DNA of 64,000 bases from Paenibacillus physcomitrellae (GCF_002240225.1 NZ_CP022584.1:744001-808000); one strand, 5' to 3'. Counted from the stretch's first letter, positions 52,786-61,862 are shown. The notes: a model not told the origin generated them from the sequence alone. Numbers and translations are program-made.

Positions 52786-53151
52786 TTAATCTTGTTCTGC
52801 TGGATCCGGAAGAAGAAAACCATATTCCATCATATGTCCTTCAATATGTTCTGTAAGTGTCTTTAGCAGTCCGATTGTGCTTGTAGCAGGATCCAGATAA
52901 TAAAAGTTCATCGTTCCCCGGCGATTCATACTGACGATTTGGGCATTTTTCAAAATTTTCAGATGATGGGAGACCGCTGGACGGGATAGATTCGTTTGCA
53001 AAGTGATTTCATTAACCCGCATCCCTTCACAACCGGCATTCATTAATGCAATCATGATGGATTGTCTGGTTTCATCACCGATAGCGGTTAATACGTTTTG
53101 ACACTGTTTGAATTTCAGCGCTAACTGCCGGGAACTTTCGTGACTATCGAT
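52786..53151 (-). CDS. ArsR-family regulator with no standard start codon
   Basis: The helix-turn-helix (EITLQTNLSRPAVSHHLKIL) and beta wing (MNRRGTMNFYYLD) are typical of ArsR. Homology to such proteins (VLTAIGDETRQSIMIALMN) extends upstream of the first ATG at 53055. The frame is open back to an AGGAGGGAG site whose correctly spaced codon is ATC (53151-53149), giving 121 residues. Either ATC is used, the start codon is mutated, or there is a sequencing error. Lacking the metal-site cysteines, it is probably a small-molecule sensor. Confidence 0.72.
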   Translation of the reverse strand: MDSHESSRQLALKFKQCQNVLTAIGDETRQSIMIALMNAGCEGMRVNEITLQTNLSRPAVSHHLKILKNAQIVSMNRRGTMNFYYLDPATSTIGLLKTLTEHIEGHMMEYGFLLPDPAEQD

Positions 53152-53367
53152 AAGGCTCCCTCCTGTTCTTTGGTTTAATCTTTCGAACGACTAGATCATA
53201 GCATAAAGATTCCACGAAATAAGATTGGGAAAGAAATTCGAGACGATTGAAATAGCCGTGTTGTATTGACGAAAGAATGAGAAACGGATTACTTTATTAA
53301 TCAATAAATAAACAAATGAAAAATGCGCCAAAATGAATCGGTAAATCCAAACAAGGGGTTGATTTCT

Positions 53368-53871
53368 ATGAAGTTTAAACAGTCCACAATCCTCCCGATC
53401 CCGGCCCAGCAAATCAATCTCGACGAGTGGTTATTCCAGATGTCTGACAAAGATTATCAGGAATCGGCCAAAGGGCACCGTGCAATGGGAACCTTTAGCC
53501 AGAAGGGAAGACGAGGCATGATTAATGTGGAGTCCATTGGAGGTCATTTTCTTATTCAACACTATATGGAGGAACGAAGCAGCGCTTCGGAGGTTGTGAT
53601 GTTCTCACCGGAAACGTGCCTGTATCTCACTCATATCCTTCCCCTGAAAATAGGAGTCCGCTGGACCATGAACGTTACCTCCGAAACGGACGGGAGCTCC
53701 CGTTTTACCTGTAACGTTGAACTCCTGCTTCCCCTATGGTTACGTGTAATAGGCACGTTTGCGGCTATGTCCCATTTTGTTCAGTCCCATACGGATGAAG
53801 AGACGCTTGGTTTCGCCCGCGACATTACAAGGAAATTCAAGTCAAACTTCAATGAGAGTACTTCAATCTAG
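53368..53871 (+). CDS. Uncharacterised protein divergent from ArsR
   Basis: The 167-residue protein has no signal peptide and only one moderately hydrophobic stretch (LLLPLWLRVIGTFAAM). The pattern GHFLIQHYMEE, TWMNVTSE-like beta strands and a C-terminal helix ending DITRKFKSNF suggest a SRPBCC/helix-grip fold, but I do not recognise a family. I place the start at ATG 53368 after AAGGGG. It is divergent from the ArsR-OYE pair and likely under the same regulator. Confidence 0.6.
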   Translation: MKFKQSTILPIPAQQINLDEWLFQMSDKDYQESAKGHRAMGTFSQKGRRGMINVESIGGHFLIQHYMEERSSASEVVMFSPETCLYLTHILPLKIGVRWTMNVTSETDGSSRFTCNVELLLPLWLRVIGTFAAMSHFVQSHTDEETLGFARDITRKFKSNFNESTSI

Positions 53872-53876
53872 GGAAA

Positions 53877-54824
53877 CTAGATGGACAAGCTCCCTGCCGC
53901 ATCCAGTTGGCTACGCATCACTTTGGCATCCTGGGCAGGAGGCCGGCCAAACAGCCGCCGATATTCGCGGTTGAATTGCGAGGGGCTTTCATAACCTACA
54001 TGCAAGGCGGCCGCTCCGGCGTTCATCACTCCGTTAAGAAGCAGGCGTCTCGCCTCCTGAAGCCGCAAATGCTTCTGATACTGCAGCGGCCCCATTGTTG
54101 TCGCCGCTTTAAATTTGTGATGAAAACTGGATACACTCATGCTGCACATGTCAGCTAAATCTTCTATGGCAAACGCGGTGGACAAATTGTCCTTGATCCA
54201 TCCGATCGCTTTGCCGATTCCCGTCCCTTCCTGATCCATAAGAGTCCGCTGGAAGAAGAGATGTCCGTGTTCTCCTGCCAGTAAAGTAAAGATCAGTTCC
54301 TTCTTCAGAAGATTCGCCAGATAAGCTACTAACGAATCAGGCTTGTCCAGCAGCTTCAGAAGCCGGGTCATGATCTCGATGATATCTGCATTTGACTTGC
54401 CGACAAAAGCTGCTGGACCTGGCTGAGCTTGCCTGTTTCCGAAATGCTTGTTGAATCCGGACTCAAGCATCACCGCCGTTATTTCTTCTATCGTAAAATC
54501 TACCTTCAACCCTAAATAAGGGGCCTCCGGAACCGCTCCTGTAATTTGCCCTGTTGCCGGGACATCAATAACAGAGGCAAGGAAATCACCGGCCTGATAG
54601 GACAGAATCTCCTTGCCTAAATGAACTGTCTTAGCGCCTTGCAGGATCAGGCAATATGAAGGGGTGATAACCCCAGACGCCAAGGCACTGGGGAGGCTGT
54701 GTTTATAAATCGAGAGGAAAGGAATATGCACTTTATTCTCTCCCTCTGCTTTGGCCAGCTTACCAGCCATAAGTCTTAAAGACACTAATTCCGGCGGTAT
54801 GTCTTCTTTTCCTCTTTCCCTCAT
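53877..54824 (-). CDS. AraC-family regulator (AraC_N type)
   Basis: The roughly 315-residue protein has an AraC_N sensor (PSYCLILQGAKTVHLGKEIL, GDFLASVIDVPATGQI) and the C-terminal helix-turn-helix (DLADMCSMSVSSFHHKFKAA, LHVGYESPSQFNREYRRLFG). It is a relative of the regulator at 27744-28625. Two starts have good sites: ATG 54824 (after GGGAAGG) and ATG 54881 (after GGGGGAG); the shorter fits the usual family length. It is divergent from an SDR gene, the same arrangement as at 27.7-29.5 kb. Confidence 0.83.
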   Translation of the reverse strand: MRERGKEDIPPELVSLRLMAGKLAKAEGENKVHIPFLSIYKHSLPSALASGVITPSYCLILQGAKTVHLGKEILSYQAGDFLASVIDVPATGQITGAVPEAPYLGLKVDFTIEEITAVMLESGFNKHFGNRQAQPGPAAFVGKSNADIIEIMTRLLKLLDKPDSLVAYLANLLKKELIFTLLAGEHGHLFFQRTLMDQEGTGIGKAIGWIKDNLSTAFAIEDLADMCSMSVSSFHHKFKAATTMGPLQYQKHLRLQEARRLLLNGVMNAGAAALHVGYESPSQFNREYRRLFGRPPAQDAKVMRSQLDAAGSLSI

Positions 54825-55096
54825 ATTTATAGCCTTCCCTGTCGCATCACATTGATTTCCTTCGGATTGCTGCCTATGCATTTCCACTTCTCCCCCTACC
54901 TTAGTAAACTCTAACTCGCGTTCGTCCCTCTCTTGTTCCTTTATTCTAGCTGTAACCCCCAAGAAACTCAACAGGTCATCTGATCGTATTGTTGCAGGAT
55001 TATGCAATTATTATGCAGGATAAGATCTAGTTCTTGGCTGGATAGTGCTTGATAATAAGTTATGGAAATACGAAGAGCAAACAGGAGGAATTTATC

Positions 55097-56092
55097 ATGT
55101 TAACGAATCAGAAACCGATTGGATCAGGGTTCGGCGCAGCCTCAACTACATCTGATGTGATGTCCGGTATAGATCTTACTGGCAAAACAGCTATTGTCAC
55201 GGGAGGTTACTCCGGTTTGGGACTGGAAACAGTGCGGGCATTTCAGGCTGGCGGTGCTAATGTGATTGTGCCCACCAGGAACAAAGAGTCGGCAGCACGT
55301 GCACTTAACGCACTTGATAACATCGAAATAGAATACATGGATCTGCTTGATCCCGCTTCGATTGACGCCTTTGCCGATAAATTCATGTCTTCCGGCCGCG
55401 CGCTCCACATCCTGGTGAACAGCGCAGGCATTATGGCCGTTCCCGAGCTTACACTGGATGATCGCGGCTTCGAAGCTCATTTTGCCACCAATCATTTGGG
55501 GCACTTTCAGCTGACCTCAGGGCTGCTTCCTGCTTTGCGTCAGGCAAACGGAGCGCGTGTCGTTTCCGTCTCGGCGCGGGCGCATCAATTGTCCCGAGTG
55601 GTGTTTGATGATATTCATTTCAAGCAGCGGGAATACCGTCCGATGCTGGGATATGCCCAGTCCAAGACGGCCAACATTCTGTTTGCCGCAGGACTCGACG
55701 CCCGTGAGAAACATAACGGAATACGCGCCTTCTCCCTGCATCCAGGCAGCATTATCACCAATCTGGGACGAAATTTCACACGGGAACAAATGCAATCCTT
55801 TGGTGTCCTCGATGAACAAGGTCATCCGGTTATTGATCCGGAGAAGCAATACAAAACCGTTGAACAAGGAGCCGCGACTCAAGTATGGTGCGCAACCAAT
55901 CCCGAGCTGGTCGATTTGGGCGGGGTCTATTGTGAAAACGTTGAGGTAGCGCCTTTGATTTCACTTGACGGCGATAACGACACCGAAGACATCCAATCGA
56001 CTCGGCTTCCAGGGGTAATGCCCTATGCGGTAGATCCAGAGGAAGCAGATCGTTTATGGGAGCTGAGCCAGCGGCTTGTGTTCGGCCGTTGA
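55097..56092 (+). CDS. Retinol-dehydrogenase-like short-chain dehydrogenase
   Basis: The 331-residue SDR has the coenzyme motif VTGGYSGLGLETVRAF, NSAGIM, the active-site serine in VVSVSARAHQ and Tyr/Lys in LGYAQSKTANILF. The long C-terminal part (QGAATQVWCATNPEL) places it with the WW-oxidoreductase/retinol dehydrogenase-like group, which in bacteria acts on unknown alcohols. ATG follows AGGAGG. Divergent from the AraC_N regulator, its probable controller. Confidence 0.87.
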   Translation: MLTNQKPIGSGFGAASTTSDVMSGIDLTGKTAIVTGGYSGLGLETVRAFQAGGANVIVPTRNKESAARALNALDNIEIEYMDLLDPASIDAFADKFMSSGRALHILVNSAGIMAVPELTLDDRGFEAHFATNHLGHFQLTSGLLPALRQANGARVVSVSARAHQLSRVVFDDIHFKQREYRPMLGYAQSKTANILFAAGLDAREKHNGIRAFSLHPGSIITNLGRNFTREQMQSFGVLDEQGHPVIDPEKQYKTVEQGAATQVWCATNPELVDLGGVYCENVEVAPLISLDGDNDTEDIQSTRLPGVMPYAVDPEEADRLWELSQRLVFGR

Positions 56093-56130
56093 TTAGGCAT
56101 CAGGGTCTTAATCCAGTTGACCTGAGGTCG

Positions 56131-56610
56131 TTAAATAACTGATAAAATTTGATGCTTGTGGTGGATGTCGTGTTCCCTAAATTCGTGGATGATATAGAGC
56201 AAGGAATAGGGTGTGTTTGTGTGAGGGCAATATGCTAAGCCATTGGCCGGCACAGGTTTAGCCGCGACATCTGGCTCGGCAAGCAGCAAGTCAACCAATT
56301 GAAGGCGGGTTTGCTTAAATTCGTCCAGCAGACGGGTCTTAGAAACTCCGGAACGAGCATATTCATATGCTTGTTTATTAAATGAGTCGAAATCTGGGAA
56401 CACCATGCCTTCTCCCTTCCGCACAGCCGGAATAACCTTGTGGATGAGATAATGATCCCAATTCTGAAGATGCGAAATGATATCCGCCGGGGATGCTTTT
56501 CCTTCCGCAATAGGACTGGACCACAGGTGATCATCCAAATCACGTAACGTATCCGTCCACTTTACAAATGTTTTATATTGAATTAGTGTTTCTTCCCCTA
56601 AAAGAATCAT
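56131..56610 (-). CDS. DinB/ClbS-family protein
   Basis: The 159-residue protein has a DinB-like four-helix fold with histidines in ISHLQNWDHYL and IHEFREHDIHHKHQI that may bind metal. ClbS/DfsB relatives include colibactin self-resistance proteins, but most are uncharacterised. I choose ATG 56610, eight bases after GGAGG; a longer frame upstream has no ribosome site. Confidence 0.78.
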   Translation of the reverse strand: MILLGEETLIQYKTFVKWTDTLRDLDDHLWSSPIAEGKASPADIISHLQNWDHYLIHKVIPAVRKGEGMVFPDFDSFNKQAYEYARSGVSKTRLLDEFKQTRLQLVDLLLAEPDVAAKPVPANGLAYCPHTNTPYSLLYIIHEFREHDIHHKHQILSVI

Positions 56611-56721
56611 ACGGGCCGCCTCCGGATTTAAAAATAGGTATTCCACAAACAAGAACTTATGTTCTGTTTTTAAATGATGTTCGTCAAGTACGCTACAAAT
56701 TGGCCGAGAAAACAACCCAAA

Positions 56722-56748
56722 CAGACCTCTTCGTGACTAAGAGGTCTG
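56722..56748 (+). terminator. Hairpin terminator
   Basis: CAGACCTCTT and AAGAGGTCTG pair over a seven-base loop and are followed by a T-rich run on the plus strand. The only plus-strand gene before it is the SDR ending at 56092. Confidence 0.6.
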
Positions 56749-56795
56749 TTGTCTTTTTTCATGCTAAAGCTCCGTTACTTCTATGCTTTTTACTC

Positions 56796-58256
56796 TTATG
56801 ACGAGGCCAAATTCATTTGAAAATACCGGTCCGCATTATAATAACAAATATCCTGGACCATCTGTCCAAGGAAAGGAAGATCTCTCGGCGCTTCGCCGTT
56901 CGCTGCCCAGCCCCCGATCAAATTGCACAGCACCCGGCGGAAATACTCGTGGCGCGTGTACGACAGGAACGATCTGGAATCCGTCAGCATGCCCACAAAA
57001 CAGCTCAGCAGGCCGAGATTAGACAGTGACGTGAGCTGCTTGAGCATGCCGTCCTTCTGGTCGTTATACCACCAGCCAGAGCCGAATTGCACCTTCCCTT
57101 TGATGCCCTCTCCCTGGAAGGAGCCGACCATCGCGGCCAGCACATCGTTTTGCGAACTGTTCAGGTTGTACAGGATCGTCTTCGGCAGCTCATTCGTACG
57201 TTCCAAACCATCTAGCAGCTTGTATAAACGGTCTGCATAAGTGTTATCTCCGATCGTATCATAACCCGTATCCGGACCCAGCTCGTGAAACTTGCGCGAA
57301 TTCGGATTGCGAATCGCTCCGATATGCAGCTGCATGGTCCAGCCAAGCTCTGCATATTTGCGTCCGAGCGCAAGGAATAATGCCGTCGTATATTGATCGC
57401 ATTCCAGGCTAGTTAACGTTTGTCCGTTCATCCGTCTGTTAAAAATATCCTCCAGTTCGGTCGGCGCAGCCTCCGCATAAGGCAGATGTGAGAAGCCGTG
57501 GTCGGAGATCAGGCAGCCCTGCTGATTGAAAAAGTCGGCCCGCTCGAGCAAAGCACGTTCCATAAGGGCGTAAGACGTGATTGTAAACCCGGCAGCCTGC
57601 TCCAGTTGCTTAACATAATCCGGAAAAGAGTCCGCCCCGATCTGCAGCGCTTTATCCGGCCGGAACGTTGGCGTCACCCGGGTGGCAAAAACCGCATCCC
57701 CTTGGCCGCCCTGTTCCTGACCCTGACCAGCCTGCTTTTGGCTTTCGGCAATCCGGGCATGATGGGCCAGATCATCCGCCGGATCATCGGTGGTGCAGAC
57801 CCATTTGACCTTGGAGCGTGTGATCAGCCCCTGCGGCTTGAATTCATCTTGAGCCAGCAGCCGGTTGCAGTGATCGTAAATGTCCCGCCAATTGCCCGGC
57901 TGAAGCTGCTCTTCCACGCCAAAATACGTTTTGAGCTCCAGCGCCGACCAATGGTAAAGCGGATTACCGATCGTGTAGGGAAGTACTTCGCTCCATTTGG
58001 CAAATTTCTCTTCATCCGAAGCGCTGCCGGTAATATATCGTTCCTCTACGCCAAATGTTCTTAAGGCCCGCCATTTGTAATGGTCTCCGCCCAGCCAAAC
58101 ATCCGTGATGCTGCTAAACGGTTTGTTATCCGCGATCAGCTTAGGATCCAAATGACAATGATAGTCGATAATCGGCAGAGCTTTGGCATATTCGTGATAG
58201 AGAATACGCGCTTCCTCCGATTGCAGCAGAAAATCCTCATGAATAAAAGGTTTCAT
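56796..58256 (-). CDS. uxaC: Glucuronate/galacturonate isomerase
   Basis: The 486-residue protein is a UxaC of the amidohydrolase superfamily, with the metal-binding opening PIIDYHCHLDPKLIADN and later GWTMQLHIGAIRNPN, DTIGDN and SGWWYNDQKDGM. It isomerises D-glucuronate to D-fructuronate (and D-galacturonate to D-tagaturonate). A Gln/Gly-rich insert (QAGQGQEQGGQG, near 185) is a local peculiarity. The ATG overlaps the uxuB stop (ATGA). It is the third gene of a minus-strand operon uxuA-uxuB-uxaC. Confidence 0.93.
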   Translation of the reverse strand: MKPFIHEDFLLQSEEARILYHEYAKALPIIDYHCHLDPKLIADNKPFSSITDVWLGGDHYKWRALRTFGVEERYITGSASDEEKFAKWSEVLPYTIGNPLYHWSALELKTYFGVEEQLQPGNWRDIYDHCNRLLAQDEFKPQGLITRSKVKWVCTTDDPADDLAHHARIAESQKQAGQGQEQGGQGDAVFATRVTPTFRPDKALQIGADSFPDYVKQLEQAAGFTITSYALMERALLERADFFNQQGCLISDHGFSHLPYAEAAPTELEDIFNRRMNGQTLTSLECDQYTTALFLALGRKYAELGWTMQLHIGAIRNPNSRKFHELGPDTGYDTIGDNTYADRLYKLLDGLERTNELPKTILYNLNSSQNDVLAAMVGSFQGEGIKGKVQFGSGWWYNDQKDGMLKQLTSLSNLGLLSCFVGMLTDSRSFLSYTRHEYFRRVLCNLIGGWAANGEAPRDLPFLGQMVQDICYYNADRYFQMNLASS

Positions 58257-59881
58257 TGTACCGGATTCACTCCTTTTTTCAAATACTTCTCCAAGGTTCT
58301 CCGTACGGCGCCCGGGCCTTCCAGCATTTCGTGGAACAGGCCCTCGATCTTCTCGCCCAGTCCGACTTCATACAGCCGCACGCCAAAGAGGCGTTCCTCC
58401 TCCAAAATACCGCGCACCGAAGATGTCTTGGCGCCCAGCGTCGTCCCGCTTAAGTGCTTCTGCAGCATCTCCAGCAGCGGGTCCGGACTGATCCGCATTG
58501 GCTTGCCTTCATCGTCCACCCCCAGCAAATACCGGCACCAGGCGGCAATCGCCAGCGGAATGCCCGTCAGCTCAGCCGGATCCAGGTCTTTGCGGTCCCT
58601 GTAAGATTTAATCGTCTCCCCGAACCGGATGCCAACCTTCTGCGAGGTGTCGGCAGCGATCCGCTGCGGCGTATCCGGAATAAACGGGTTAGGGAAGCGT
58701 TCCTGCAGCACCGTATCCAGAAACGCTCTTGGATTCAGGATGCCCGGGTCTACGACGACCGGCAGCCCTTCGTCATAACCGATCTTTTCGACCAAGCGGC
58801 GCAGCGTATCATCCTTCATTTCGTCCGCTATCAAGCTGTAGCCCAGCAGACAGCCAGTGACGGCCAGCGCGGTATGCAGCGGATTGAGGCAGGTGGTCAC
58901 CTTCATCGTCTCGACCTTGATCACCGTATCCCGGTCTGTGAAGATGACGCCGGCTTCTTCAAGCGGAGGGCGCCCGCCCGCAAACTTGTCTTCTATCACC
59001 AGATATCCGCTGCTCTCGGCGTTCACGAAAGGGGCGTTAAACGAACGACCGCCGCCTCCGATCATATCCATACCCGCGATCCCCAGCTGCTCCAGCTGAT
59101 GCTTAATCTTCTCCGAAGGGCGCGGCGTGATTTTATCGATCATCGTCAGCGGGAACGCTACCCGGCTTTCATCCTCCAGATAGGTGAGAAAATTCGGCTC
59201 GACCCACCCTTTTTCAGCCCATTCCTTGGCAATCGTCACAATGCTGCTCATCAGCTTATCCCCGTTATGGGAGCAGTTATCCATGCTGACGAACGTCAGC
59301 GGATACGCTCCTGCCAGATAACGGCGGTAGGCTAGCGAAGCGATTTTGCTCATCAAATGTTCCGGCCGCTCCGGCCCGTTAGCCATATCTTTGCGAACGC
59401 TGTCCAAATATTCGCCGTCCGCGCCCGTCAGAGAATAACCTTTCTCCGTAATCGTGAAGCTGACCATTTGCAGACCCGGATGTTCAAAAATTTCCGCCAG
59501 CCGCCGGTCGTCCTGCTCCCGCTGCGGATCAGCCCCGAGCACTTCGGCAATGCTGGCAACCACTTTCTTCTGGAAATCGCCGTTAGCATTCATCTGCACC
59601 AGCAGGGTCAGCTGATCATGCGGTTTGTAGATTTTATCAATGCTCTCCATATCATGGGGGACAACGGCCACGATGCCCGTATCCGCTTTGCCAGTGTCCA
59701 GCAGCTTCTGCTGGCAGTTCGCCACAAAAGCCCGAAAAATCTGACCCAAGCCAAAATGAATCCACTGCGGATTCTCTTCCGTGTTCCTCACCATCTGCCC
59801 GATGTCAAACTGGGGAAGCTCCACGCCCGCGGACTGCCAGCCTGATTCATCAGCAAGGCCGCTCAAAGATAAGTGAAGCAT
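58253..59881 (-). CDS. uxuB: Fructuronate reductase (mannonate oxidoreductase)
   Basis: The 542-residue protein is a long-chain mannitol dehydrogenase family member with IHFGLGQIFRAFVANCQQ at the nucleotide site and the catalytic Lys-Asn-His signature MKVTTCLNPLHTA. It reduces D-fructuronate to D-mannonate with NADH. The ATG directly follows the uxuA stop (TAA-ATG) after GGAAGGTG, and its own stop overlaps uxaC. It is only distantly related to the uxaB at 6683, so the window has one enzyme for each branch. Confidence 0.92.
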   Translation of the reverse strand: MLHLSLSGLADESGWQSAGVELPQFDIGQMVRNTEENPQWIHFGLGQIFRAFVANCQQKLLDTGKADTGIVAVVPHDMESIDKIYKPHDQLTLLVQMNANGDFQKKVVASIAEVLGADPQREQDDRRLAEIFEHPGLQMVSFTITEKGYSLTGADGEYLDSVRKDMANGPERPEHLMSKIASLAYRRYLAGAYPLTFVSMDNCSHNGDKLMSSIVTIAKEWAEKGWVEPNFLTYLEDESRVAFPLTMIDKITPRPSEKIKHQLEQLGIAGMDMIGGGGRSFNAPFVNAESSGYLVIEDKFAGGRPPLEEAGVIFTDRDTVIKVETMKVTTCLNPLHTALAVTGCLLGYSLIADEMKDDTLRRLVEKIGYDEGLPVVVDPGILNPRAFLDTVLQERFPNPFIPDTPQRIAADTSQKVGIRFGETIKSYRDRKDLDPAELTGIPLAIAAWCRYLLGVDDEGKPMRISPDPLLEMLQKHLSGTTLGAKTSSVRGILEEERLFGVRLYEVGLGEKIEGLFHEMLEGPGAVRRTLEKYLKKGVNPVQ

Positions 59882-60958
59882 TTAATTCACCTTCCCTGCG
59901 TTTTCCAGACTGTCCCAGACGCCAAGCAGGTACATGACGCCCAGCGCTCGGTCATACAGACCATAACCCGGGCGGCAGTTGGCCTCTTCCCCCCACAAAT
60001 GACGGCCGTGGTCCGGCCGGACATAACCGGTGTATCCGTTTTCATAAAGAGCCTTAACAACCTCGGGCACATCGACGCTGCCATCGCGGCCGCGGTGAGA
60101 CACCTCAATGAAATCACCGTTCTCGAACACTTTCACATTCCGGATATGCGCAAAATGAATTCGGTCCGCAAATTCACGAATCATCGCCGGCAGATCATTC
60201 ACCGGATTGGTTCCCAGTGAACCCGTACAGAACGTAAGGCCATTATAAGGACTATCCACGGCGTCCAGCAATCGGCGGATCGAATCCCGGCTGCGAATGA
60301 TGCGCGGAAGTCCAAAGATCGGCCAGGCGGGATCATCCGGATGAATCGCCATTTTAATATCGACTTCTTCGCAGACCGGGATGATCCGCTCCAGGAAATA
60401 TTGCAGATTCTCGAAGAGACGCTCCTCGGTCACATCCACATAAGACGCAAACAATTCATCGAGCTTTTCCAGCCGTTCCGGCTCCCAGCCCGGCATGGTG
60501 AACTTGCCTGCGCCCTGCAGGATCCGGTCAACCATTTCACGCGGGTTGTCAGTAATGGCAGCCTTTTCATAGAACAGCGCGTTTGATCCGTCCGGCAGCT
60601 GCTTATACAGCTCGGTCCGTGTCCAGTCGAACACCGGCATAAAGTTGTAACAGATCACCTTCACGCCTACTTGGGCCAGCTTGCGGATCGTATCGATATA
60701 AATGTCGATATAATGATCCCGGCTCGGCCGTCCGATTTTGATATCGTCATGCACGTTTACGCTCTCCACCACAGCCGTGCTGAAGCCTTTACTTGTAATC
60801 TGATCGGCGGCTGCTTGAATCCGCTCCATCTCCCAAACCTCTCCGGCCACTTTATCGTGCAGGGACCAGACGATGCCCCTTACACCCGGTATTTGCCTGA
60901 TGTGGTCCAGAGTAATATTATCGTTCCCTTCGCCGTACCATCTCCACGTCATCTTCAT
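59882..60958 (-). CDS. uxuA: Mannonate dehydratase
   Basis: The 358-residue TIM-barrel metalloenzyme starts MKMTWRWYGEGNDNITLDHI and has VCYNFMPVFDWTRT, KMAIHPDDPAWPIFGLPRI, CTGSLGTNP and IHFAHIRNVKV, the usual UxuA landmarks. It dehydrates D-mannonate to 2-keto-3-deoxy-D-gluconate. I place the start at ATG 60958, nine bases after GGGAGG; the open frame runs further upstream across the promoter and operator and cannot be translated there. First gene of the operon. Confidence 0.93.
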   Translation of the reverse strand: MKMTWRWYGEGNDNITLDHIRQIPGVRGIVWSLHDKVAGEVWEMERIQAAADQITSKGFSTAVVESVNVHDDIKIGRPSRDHYIDIYIDTIRKLAQVGVKVICYNFMPVFDWTRTELYKQLPDGSNALFYEKAAITDNPREMVDRILQGAGKFTMPGWEPERLEKLDELFASYVDVTEERLFENLQYFLERIIPVCEEVDIKMAIHPDDPAWPIFGLPRIIRSRDSIRRLLDAVDSPYNGLTFCTGSLGTNPVNDLPAMIREFADRIHFAHIRNVKVFENGDFIEVSHRGRDGSVDVPEVVKALYENGYTGYVRPDHGRHLWGEEANCRPGYGLYDRALGVMYLLGVWDSLENAGKVN

Positions 60959-60986
60959 TGGCCAAATCCTCCCCCATCGATCAAAG

Positions 60987-61000
60987 TCTTGTATACAAGA
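60987..61000. promoter_or_regulatory. GntR operator palindrome upstream of uxuA
   Basis: TCTTGTATACAAGA is a perfect palindrome 29 bases before the uxuA start and 10 bases beyond its -10 box. FadR-type GntR repressors bind sites of this form. A near-copy, TTGTATACTAG, lies at 61154-61164 before the gntR gene. Confidence 0.7.
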
Positions 61001-61010
61001 TTTCACCTGA

Positions 61011-61040
61011 ATCATAAAATACAAAGAAACCGCTGTCAAT
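61011..61040 (-). promoter_or_regulatory. Promoter of the uxuA-uxuB-uxaC operon
   Basis: On the minus strand TTGACA (61040-61035) and TATGAT (61016-61011) are 18 bases apart, close to the sigma-A consensus. The GntR palindrome lies over the start of the transcript. Confidence 0.72.
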
Positions 61041-61153
61041 AGAACTTTGCAAACACCTTAATAAAGCTCAAAAATCCATGAATACTGCTCAATCTTATAC
61101 GATTGATGCTGCTAAAGATTTCTTTTATTCCTAGCAGATTTATTGTATATTCG

Positions 61154-61164
61154 TTGTATACTAG
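61154..61164. promoter_or_regulatory. Second GntR-type site, before gntR
   Basis: TTGTATACTAG repeats the core of the 60987 palindrome with one arm changed, 30 bases before the gntR start. It would allow autoregulation. Confidence 0.5.
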
Positions 61165-61193
61165 TTTAAAATCCGATCCCCTTAGGAGTTCAT

Positions 61194-61862
61194 ATGTCCA
61201 CCAAAAATGAAATCAAAAACGAAATCATGAACGCGCTCAAACAAGAAATTATCACTTTAAAGCTGAAACCCGGAAGTATTCTGAGCGAAACCGCATTGTC
61301 CGAACGTTATCAAATCTCCAGAACGCCGCTTCGCGATGTCCTGAAGCAGCTCAGCCTGGAATCCTACATAGACGTTTATCCCAAGAAAGGGAATATGGTT
61401 TCTTTTATTGATCTGGAGTCGGTTGAGCAGATGATCTATTTGCGAAGCGTCCTGGAGAAAGAGATTATGAACCATCTATGTACCGCTCACCTCCCGCTTG
61501 CAGGTGTACACGAATTGAAAGAGATTCTGAACCGGCAGCAGGGGGCTATTCAACAAGATGATGCTGCGGAAAAATTCCTTCACCTGGATGACGCTTTCCA
61601 CCACGCCCTGTTCCGGCTGGCCGGCCGTGAGTTTCTGTGGAATCTCATCCAGCAGTTTAACGTGCATTATGCCAGGTACCGCAGGCTGCATATGCTTAAG
61701 AAAGAGAAGCTGGAGGACATACACGCCGAGCATCGGCAGATGCTTGATTATCTGATCCATCAGGAAACGGACCTGCTCGACGAATTAATCCAGCATCATT
61801 TGAGAGAGGATATTAACTCCCGATATCTGCAGGAGAATTTCTCGGACTATATTAAGATGTGA
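61194..61862 (+). CDS. GntR-family (FCD-domain) repressor of hexuronate genes
   Basis: The 222-residue protein has a GntR winged helix (ILSETALSERYQISRTPLRD, VLKQLSLESYIDV) and a FadR-type FCD ligand domain with the metal ligands in LDDAFHHALF, HAEHRQML and HHLRED. By position it is the counterpart of UxuR/ExuR, sensing fructuronate or a related acid. ATG follows TAGGAG. It is divergent from the uxuA operon, with matching palindromes in the shared gap. Confidence 0.88.
   Translation: MSTKNEIKNEIMNALKQEIITLKLKPGSILSETALSERYQISRTPLRDVLKQLSLESYIDVYPKKGNMVSFIDLESVEQMIYLRSVLEKEIMNHLCTAHLPLAGVHELKEILNRQQGAIQQDDAAEKFLHLDDAFHHALFRLAGREFLWNLIQQFNVHYARYRRLHMLKKEKLEDIHAEHRQMLDYLIHQETDLLDELIQHHLREDINSRYLQENFSDYIKM

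Noticed and set aside
58454-59335. Long plus-strand open frames opposite uxuB and uxaC (for example 293 codons)
   Set aside because: They are antisense to clearly functional genes, lack ribosome sites and family motifs, and arise from codon bias of the real genes.
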